Source: Ignavibacteriaceae bacterium
Lineage (GTDB): Bacteria; Bacteroidota; Ignavibacteria; Ignavibacteriales; Ignavibacteriaceae
Reading direction: 5' to 3'
DNA length: 10,758 nt
NCBI GenBank assembly: GCA_025455085.1
Contig: JALONF010000048.1
Span: 1 to 10,758 of the forward strand
In this document: in pieces, positions 6,800 through 10,758 of the stretch
How the letters are laid out: each line of letters starts with the position of its first letter
Numbering within the stretch: the stretch's first letter is position 1
Translations under genes and position numbers: made by a program
Notes under the pieces: model-generated
Database searches by the model: none
Told to the model about the DNA's origin: nothing
The model's input: only the letters and a program-made list of their open reading frames with translations

Positions 6800-7513
6800 A
6801 TGAGATTTACTTTAAATGTTGATCACGTTGCAACATTAAGAAATGCGAGAGGCGAAACCCAACCGGATCCTGTAACTGCGGCATTAATCGCAGAGCAGGC
6901 AGGAGTTGATGGAATCGTTTTTCACCTAAGAGAAGACAGGAGACATATAAATGAACGTGACGTTAGACTTCTTCGGGAACTGGTTACAACAAAACTTGAT
7001 TTTGAGATGGCTGCGGTAGGTGAAATAATTAAGATTGCTTGTGATGTTGGTCCTGAACTTGCGACGCTTGTTCCAGAGAAAAGGCAGGAGTTAACAACTG
7101 AAGGCGGACTGAATGTTATCGATAATGTTACTTTAATAAGAGAAACAATAAAAGAATTAAATGATGCTGATATTTCAGTATCTATTTTTACAGAACCCAA
7201 TATCCCACAAATCGATGCATCAGCTGAAGTAGGCGCCGACTTTATCGAAATTCACACAGGAGTATTTGCAAATGCACTTACCGAAGAAGAACAATTTGAC
7301 GAGCTTGAAAGAATAAGAGGTGCAGCAAAACACGCTAAAAAACTTGGTCTTGGTGTTAATGCCGGGCATGGTTTGAATTATCAGAACATAAAAATATTCA
7401 GAGAGCTCGGTGATGTTGATGAAGTCAGCATAGGGCATTCCATAATTGCGCGTGCAGTAATTGTTGGAATTGATGAAGCGGTTAAAGAAATGATAAGGCT
7501 CATCAGAAAATAA
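6800..7513 (+). CDS. pdxJ: Pyridoxine 5'-phosphate synthase
   Basis: The enzyme condenses 1-deoxyxylulose 5-phosphate with 3-amino-2-oxopropyl phosphate to pyridoxine 5'-phosphate, the last ring-forming step of the DXP-dependent vitamin B6 pathway. The 237-residue TIM barrel has the PdxJ hallmarks: LNVDHVATLRNARG (5-18), with substrate-binding N6, D8, H9 and R17; VFHLREDRRHI (40-50), with H42, R44 and H49; E69 in DFEMA; FIEIHTG, with E150 and H152; NAGHGLNYQN, with H190; and IGHSIIARAV at the C-terminal phosphate site. Length and motifs indicate a normal enzyme. GGGAG (6790-6794) overlaps the upstream stop codon and serves as the ribosome site, so translation probably couples to the membrane-protein gene. 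No other B6 gene is in the window. Confidence 0.97.
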   Translation: MRFTLNVDHVATLRNARGETQPDPVTAALIAEQAGVDGIVFHLREDRRHINERDVRLLRELVTTKLDFEMAAVGEIIKIACDVGPELATLVPEKRQELTTEGGLNVIDNVTLIRETIKELNDADISVSIFTEPNIPQIDASAEVGADFIEIHTGVFANALTEEEQFDELERIRGAAKHAKKLGLGVNAGHGLNYQNIKIFRELGDVDEVSIGHSIIARAVIVGIDEAVKEMIRLIRK

Positions 7514-7527
7514 AATCCCGATGAGCC
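7497..7527. terminator. Hairpin at the convergent pdxJ / UDP-glucose dehydrogenase ends
   Basis: GGCTCATC (7497-7504) and GATGAGCC (7520-7527) are perfect 8-base arms, with the pdxJ stop codon in the 15-base loop. Placed in a 23-base convergent spacer, it could end transcription from either side. Read on the minus strand it is followed by a loosely T-rich stretch (TTATCATTTCTTT). There is no clean T-tract, so the role is tentative. Confidence 0.4.
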
Positions 7528-7536
7528 CCGAGTAAA

Positions 7537-8931
7537 TTAATCTTCCTTAAAGTGTACCAATGCCGGTTTACCAATTGAATGAACTTCAAAACCTATTTTG
7601 AAAAGCTTTTCGTGATCAAGAATATTTCTTCCGTCAAAAATAAACGCTGGCTTTTGCATATTTCTATATAACTTTTCGTAGTCTAAAGTTTTATACAGAT
7701 CCCATTCTGTAATGATTGCAATTGCGTGAGCTCCTTTAGCAGCTTTGTATGGATCTTCCTGGTATTCGATATCATCTCCGTACTCTTTCAGATCAATTTT
7801 AGCATTTTTAATTGCCTTCGGATCAGAAATCACTACGTGTGCTTTTTCCATCATAAGTTTTCTTGTGACATATAATGCGGCAGTTTCTCTTGTGTCGCTT
7901 GTGTTTGCTTTGAAAGCATATCCAAAAAGAGCAATTCTTTTATGGGTAATTGTGTTGAACATTGCTTTAGTTATGGTTTGAACGAATCGGTTGGTCTGGT
8001 ATTCATTCATCTTTACTATACTTTCCCAATAAGCAGCTGCTTCGTGCAATCCAAAAGTTTCACATAAATAAGCTAGATTGAGAATATCTTTCTTGAAACA
8101 TGAACCTCCAAAACCGACACTTGCGTTAAGAAACTTATCACCAATTCTTGAATCCTTTCCAATAGCGTGAGCAACCTCTTTAACATCAGCATCCACTTTT
8201 TCACAAAGTGCCGAAAGAGAATTAATTGAAGAGATTCTTTGTGCCAAAAAGGAATTTGCAGCAAGCTTCGACAACTCAGAACTCATCTGATTACTTGTTA
8301 TCAAGCGATCCCTTGGAATCCAGTTAGCATAAATATCTACAATTTCTTTACGTGCTTTTAAGCCACTTTTCGTTTCCTTTGAACCGATTAAAACTCTGTC
8401 AGGCTTTTCAAGGTCTTTAATTGCCGTACCTTCGGCAAGAAATTCAGGATTCGACACAACTTCAAACTTTAATCCCTTATCATTAAGACTTAAAATTCTT
8501 TCCATCGCAATTGCTGTCTTCACGGGAAGGGTTGATCTTTCTACAATAATTTTATCTGATTTTGCTGCCCGCAAAATATCTCTTGCCGTCTTCTCCCAGT
8601 ATTGAAGATCGGCGCTTTTACCGGCACCTTCACCAAATGTTTTTGTGGGTGTATTGACAGATATAAAAATGATTTCAGATTCTCTAATTCCTTTGTCCAC
8701 ATCGGTTGAGAAGAAAAGATTTTTTCCCCTGCACGTTTTAACCAGTTCCAGCAAACCAGGTTCATAAATTGGCAAATTATCCGTTTGCCACGCAGCTATT
8801 TTTTCCGGATTAACATCTACAACTGTTACTTTATATTGTGGACATTTGTAGGCAATCATTGCCATTGTTGGTCCGCCAACATAGCCTGCACCGATACATA
8901 AAAGATTTTTTTCAAACTTTTTCTTAGCCAT
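7537..8931 (-). CDS. ugd: UDP-glucose 6-dehydrogenase, animal-type
   Basis: The enzyme oxidises UDP-glucose twice with NAD+ to UDP-glucuronate, a precursor of capsule, exopolysaccharide and lipopolysaccharide sugars. The 464-residue protein has an N-terminal Rossmann fold with GAGYVGG (14-20), NTPTKT at 93-98, SNPEFLAEGTAIKDL (160-174), the helix SSELSKLAANSFLAQRISS (217-235) with K222, and the catalytic-cysteine motif GFGGSCFKKD (273-282, C278). A second Rossmann domain from about 331 (KRIALFGYAFKANTSDTRE) binds the sugar nucleotide. Phrases such as CIGAGYVGGPT, LPIYEPGL, CRGKNLFFST and NPEFLAEGTAIKDL are nearly those of animal UGDH and differ from the shorter E. coli-type Ugd. GGAG (8938-8941, minus strand) sits six bases before the ATG. 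The acetyltransferase gene ends 19 bases upstream, suggesting cotranscription. Confidence 0.95.
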   Translation of the reverse strand: MAKKKFEKNLLCIGAGYVGGPTMAMIAYKCPQYKVTVVDVNPEKIAAWQTDNLPIYEPGLLELVKTCRGKNLFFSTDVDKGIRESEIIFISVNTPTKTFGEGAGKSADLQYWEKTARDILRAAKSDKIIVERSTLPVKTAIAMERILSLNDKGLKFEVVSNPEFLAEGTAIKDLEKPDRVLIGSKETKSGLKARKEIVDIYANWIPRDRLITSNQMSSELSKLAANSFLAQRISSINSLSALCEKVDADVKEVAHAIGKDSRIGDKFLNASVGFGGSCFKKDILNLAYLCETFGLHEAAAYWESIVKMNEYQTNRFVQTITKAMFNTITHKRIALFGYAFKANTSDTRETAALYVTRKLMMEKAHVVISDPKAIKNAKIDLKEYGDDIEYQEDPYKAAKGAHAIAIITEWDLYKTLDYEKLYRNMQKPAFIFDGRNILDHEKLFKIGFEVHSIGKPALVHFKED

Positions 8932-8950
8932 TCATTACTCCAAGTTTATT

Positions 8951-9544
8951 TTATTTAATTGAATATCTCATGATAGGTCTAGTTTCCGACCTTCGTATTA
9001 TTTCTTTAAAACCAGCTTGCCTAAAAGCTGAAGCCAATCCTGTCCAAACAAAAACATCCGGGCTTTTTGCTGCTTTCGGTTCCACCGGATAGCCTTCAAT
9101 TATTTTTCCATCGTTCATTTTCACAAATACTTTGGACGCGTTCAACAATTCAACACTCAAACCTTTTCTTCGATAATCTCTTTTGATGAAAAAACAGACT
9201 ACTGACCATACTGGTTTATTATCAATTCTTTTCATCACTCTTGAATTCTCCAATACTGGAAAATCTTCTCTTGGAGCAACTGAACACCATCCAATTGGTT
9301 TATCATTATCATACGCGAGAATGCCTGGAACAGTTCCTTTATTAACAAGACTTTTCATCTTCTTTTTAGTACCAGTACCCCGTAAATTATCGTAATCTTT
9401 TCTTTTCATTCTCCAATACATACACCAGCATCCCGCACAAGCTCCTTTTTCACCAAACAAGTCCTCGAAATCCTTCCAGTTCTCCTTTGTGACGGGATAA
9501 AAGTTGAATTTCGATTTGACTTTTATTCTCAGGTCTTTATTCAT
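8951..9544 (-). CDS. GNAT-family N-acetyltransferase
   Basis: This 197-residue protein has the GNAT core: a strand VWSVVCFFIKRDYRRKGLS (112-130) carrying the acetyl-CoA pyrophosphate loop R-R-K-G-L-S, followed by the helix VELLNASKVFVK, and a C-terminal FRQAGFKEIIRRSETRPIMRY typical of the last strands. Near the N-terminus ACAGCWCMYWRM (35-46) holds three close cysteines and aromatics, a feature I associate with a distinct group of bacterial GNATs annotated only as acetyltransferases. The substrate is unknown. It precedes UDP-glucose dehydrogenase by 19 bases, but I cannot say that this reflects shared function. No clear Shine-Dalgarno site precedes the ATG. Signal peptide and membrane segments are absent, so it should be cytoplasmic. 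Confidence 0.82.
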   Translation of the reverse strand: MNKDLRIKVKSKFNFYPVTKENWKDFEDLFGEKGACAGCWCMYWRMKRKDYDNLRGTGTKKKMKSLVNKGTVPGILAYDNDKPIGWCSVAPREDFPVLENSRVMKRIDNKPVWSVVCFFIKRDYRRKGLSVELLNASKVFVKMNDGKIIEGYPVEPKAAKSPDVFVWTGLASAFRQAGFKEIIRRSETRPIMRYSIK

Positions 9545-9600
9545 TCGTCAGGAAATTTCATTTCACTATCACAAATCTAAACATTAGCTTTGATTTTCTT

Positions 9601-9879
9601 CTATTGTCTGAAAAATTCAATCTCCATATATCTAAATTCTTGGCCATCATAGACCACAAACATTTCAAGCAATTTATGATCATCATCTAAAGATTTTAAT
9701 TCCTCTCTGAAATTCATTTCTTGCTTTGACATAGGATCGACCATAGTATTATTTAGAGTAATAGATTTTGTAAATTCATCATATTTGCCTTGTGCTACTG
9801 CAGTACCTGTAGCAATATTGTCAATCAAAATTGAAGTAAACTCTTGAGTTGCATTATTAAATCCAGTAATGCTAATTCC
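9601..9879 (-). pseudogene. DUF1579-family protein remnant, N-terminus lost
   Basis: The only possible start in this frame is a TTG at 9828, giving 75 residues. However, recognisable family sequence continues upstream of it: GFNNATQEFTSILIDNIATG (minus strand, about 9805-9864), then VDPMSKQEMNFREELKSLDD, and finally GQEFRYMEIEFFRQ. This is the C-terminal half of DUF1579 proteins, where 'GYDN.T..F...WIDN..TG' precedes 'MVDPMTGK.M..RE' and 'DGKEFK.MEI.Y.R'. The frame is closed by stops at 9880-9885, and no family sequence is visible beyond them. The usual first half, about 80-100 residues often with a signal peptide, is missing. The function of DUF1579 is not established. It is best treated as a decayed gene, although a short product from TTG cannot be excluded. 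Confidence 0.7.
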
Positions 9880-9897
9880 TTATTACGTATAGCATTA
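9867..9897. repeat. Inverted repeat at the truncation point of the DUF1579 remnant
   Basis: TAATGCTA (9867-9874) and TAGCATTA (9890-9897) are perfect 8-base arms with a 15-base spacer. They straddle the place (about 9880) where the DUF1579 similarity ends. This could be a rearrangement scar, a hairpin or chance in AT-rich DNA. The remaining spacer to 9942 shows only weak repeats (ATCCTT 9901-9906 with AAGGAT 9934-9939). Confidence 0.4.
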
Positions 9898-9942
9898 AGC
9901 ATCCTTTAACTTTTATTGAATGAATAATGATTCAAGGATTAA

Positions 9943-10395
9943 CTAATTAAAAAAATATCTTGCACCAATTGCTGCATTTATGCTAAAGTCAGTCTTCGGC
10001 GTAAGATCTAGGATGGGAACAATTTCTAGAAAAATATCAATAGGTGTATTACTAAAAAGATAAGCTAATCCCAGCGGAACACGTACACCAAGTTTCGTGT
10101 CGTTTGCTGTTTTTATTCTCGCTCCAATTCCATAATAGAAAGGCAGTGTTCCTTCGGGGACAGATATCAGCCGCATATTGTGGAAAAGATAATCACCGTG
10201 GATATGAAAAGCACCTTCATCGATAAATGACCATGCAAGTGCAGCATCGAATGCAGTAGTACTGCTTGTCCAATATTTAAAACTGATTCCGGTTGGTTCG
10301 CCAACGATCAGACCTAATCCCGGTCCACTGCTCTGAGCTTTTACTGTCGATAGGGATATTATTACAAATAACACCATTGCAAATTTCGTTTTCAT
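9943..10395 (-). CDS. Small secreted outer-membrane beta-barrel-like protein
   Basis: The 150-residue product begins MKTKFAMVLFVIISLSTVKA, a clear signal peptide with likely cleavage before Q21. The mature part is rich in alternating polar/aromatic strands (LGLIVGEPTGISFKYW, FHIHGDYLFHNM, FYYGIGARI, GVRVPLGLAYLF, INAAIGARYFF) and ends in an aromatic terminal strand with F149 before N150, as in outer-membrane beta-barrels. The GLIVGEPTGISFKYW start and HGDYLFHN segment resemble the small barrel family typified by BAPKO_0422 (DUF3996), as I recall it. It probably sits in the outer membrane; no ligand is known. The frame is open further upstream to 10434, but GAGGA (10403-10407) seven bases before ATG 10395, together with the signal peptide, fixes the start. 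Confidence 0.85.
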   Translation of the reverse strand: MKTKFAMVLFVIISLSTVKAQSSGPGLGLIVGEPTGISFKYWTSSTTAFDAALAWSFIDEGAFHIHGDYLFHNMRLISVPEGTLPFYYGIGARIKTANDTKLGVRVPLGLAYLFSNTPIDIFLEIVPILDLTPKTDFSINAAIGARYFFN

Positions 10396-10402
10396 TACTT
10401 TT

Positions 10403-10407
10403 TCCTC
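10403..10407 (-). promoter_or_regulatory. Ribosome binding site that sets the barrel-protein start
   Basis: GAGGA on the minus strand lies seven bases before ATG 10395, within AGAGGAAAAAGTAATG. It rules out the longer reading from 10434, which would put thirteen residues before the signal peptide. Confidence 0.75.
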
Positions 10408-10415
10408 TGTTTTGT

Positions 10416-10758
10416 TTAACAATTTTGGGAGCAAATATATGAATTGTAAAATTGTTCGAGAAGCAATTTTTTTATTCCTTGGCTCCGGCCTTTTTCATAT
10501 TTAATTAAATATTTAACTAGTTCAGCATCACCATTTATAGCTGCATAATGAAGTGCAGTCCAACCCATTACACTTTTTTTCGTTACAGAAGCATTAATTT
10601 TTGCTCCATTTTTTCTCAGGAGGTCGCACAATTCAATTGATACTTTGCCAGATGAAACACCAAGTGTTGCCTGCAGGAAAGGAGTCATCCCATCATTTGC
10701 ATTAATATTAACATTAGCACCATTGGCGACTAATATTTTTGCGTTTGGCAGTGAGTTG
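10416..10758 (-). CDS. Ankyrin-repeat protein, C-terminal part (5' end outside window)
   Basis: The frame is open to the window edge. It begins (edge side) with AKILVANGANVNINANDGMT, runs through ATLGVSSGKVSIELCDLLRKNGAKIN and ends with VMGWTALHYAAINGDAELVKYLIKYEKG. These are two to three ankyrin repeats with the standard 'G.TALHYAA..G..E.VK.L' and 'LL..GA.vN' pattern, used for protein-protein binding. The last repeat breaks off after LIKYEKG, and the following 22 or so residues (RSQGIKKLLLEQFYNSYICSQNC) do not look like ankyrin. Reading the same DNA one base shifted gives MKKAGAKE and a stop at 10472-10474, restoring an ankyrin-like 'KAGAKE' end, so a frameshift in the A5 run at 10491-10495 is likely. 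Signal peptide and cell location cannot be judged without the start. Confidence 0.75.
   Translation of the reverse strand, partial: NSLPNAKILVANGANVNINANDGMTPFLQATLGVSSGKVSIELCDLLRKNGAKINASVTKKSVMGWTALHYAAINGDAELVKYLIKYEKGRSQGIKKLLLEQFYNSYICSQNC

Noticed and set aside
7745..7981. A 78-codon plus-strand frame opposite the dehydrogenase gene
   Set aside because: It lies entirely within a strongly supported gene and its hydrophobic look follows from the complementary codons.
10396..10434. Longer start for the barrel protein at 10434
   Set aside because: It would put thirteen residues before a good signal peptide. The ribosome site and signal peptide both point to ATG 10395.
1..10758. CRISPR array, tRNA/rRNA genes, transposase or phage genes, defence or toxin-antitoxin system
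   Set aside because: I looked for regular direct repeats, cloverleaf-like segments and hallmark proteins on both strands and saw none.

Overview
The window reads as chromosomal DNA of a Bacteroidota/Chlorobiota-type bacterium, most likely Ignavibacteria or a close relative. The main clue is a type IX secretion C-terminal sorting domain of the NYPNPFNP...LPSGVYFYQL type behind a fibronectin-like linker. AT-rich spacers, modest Shine-Dalgarno sites and an animal-type UDP-glucose dehydrogenase fit this. The placement is inferred from protein style; no rRNA or other marker is present.

Layout. 1-1165 (+) is a broken region: the start of a PAS-domain protein runs, out of frame, into the C-terminal part of a secreted serine hydrolase (beta-lactamase/PBP-like) carrying a type IX sorting domain. 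1166-1273 is a convergent spacer with a palindromic repeat, and a related repeat lies in frame inside the sorting domain. 1274-3688 (-) is a two-gene ABC exporter, ATPase then permease, with no base between stop and start. 3786-5890 (-) is a complete groES-groEL heat-shock operon with candidate promoter, perfect CIRCE operator (HrcA site) and strong intrinsic terminator. 5996-7513 (+) holds a CPBP-like membrane protein with altered active-site motifs, followed 9 bases later by pdxJ (vitamin B6 synthesis). 7537-9544 (-) holds a GNAT acetyltransferase followed by UDP-glucose 6-dehydrogenase. 9601-10758 (-) holds a DUF1579 remnant, a small secreted beta-barrel-like protein, and the C-terminal end of an ankyrin-repeat protein with a probable frameshift in its last repeat.

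The groESL operon, pdxJ and UDP-glucose dehydrogenase are housekeeping genes for protein folding, cofactor supply and surface sugar precursors. The two ends of the window show gene decay: a chimeric junction near 200, a truncated gene near 9880 and a frameshift near 10491. I found no CRISPR array, tRNA, rRNA, transposase, phage gene or recognisable defence system. I see no convincing new multi-gene system here. The most interesting items are the palindromic repeat inside a coding region, the CPBP protein lacking canonical catalytic residues, and the decayed loci.
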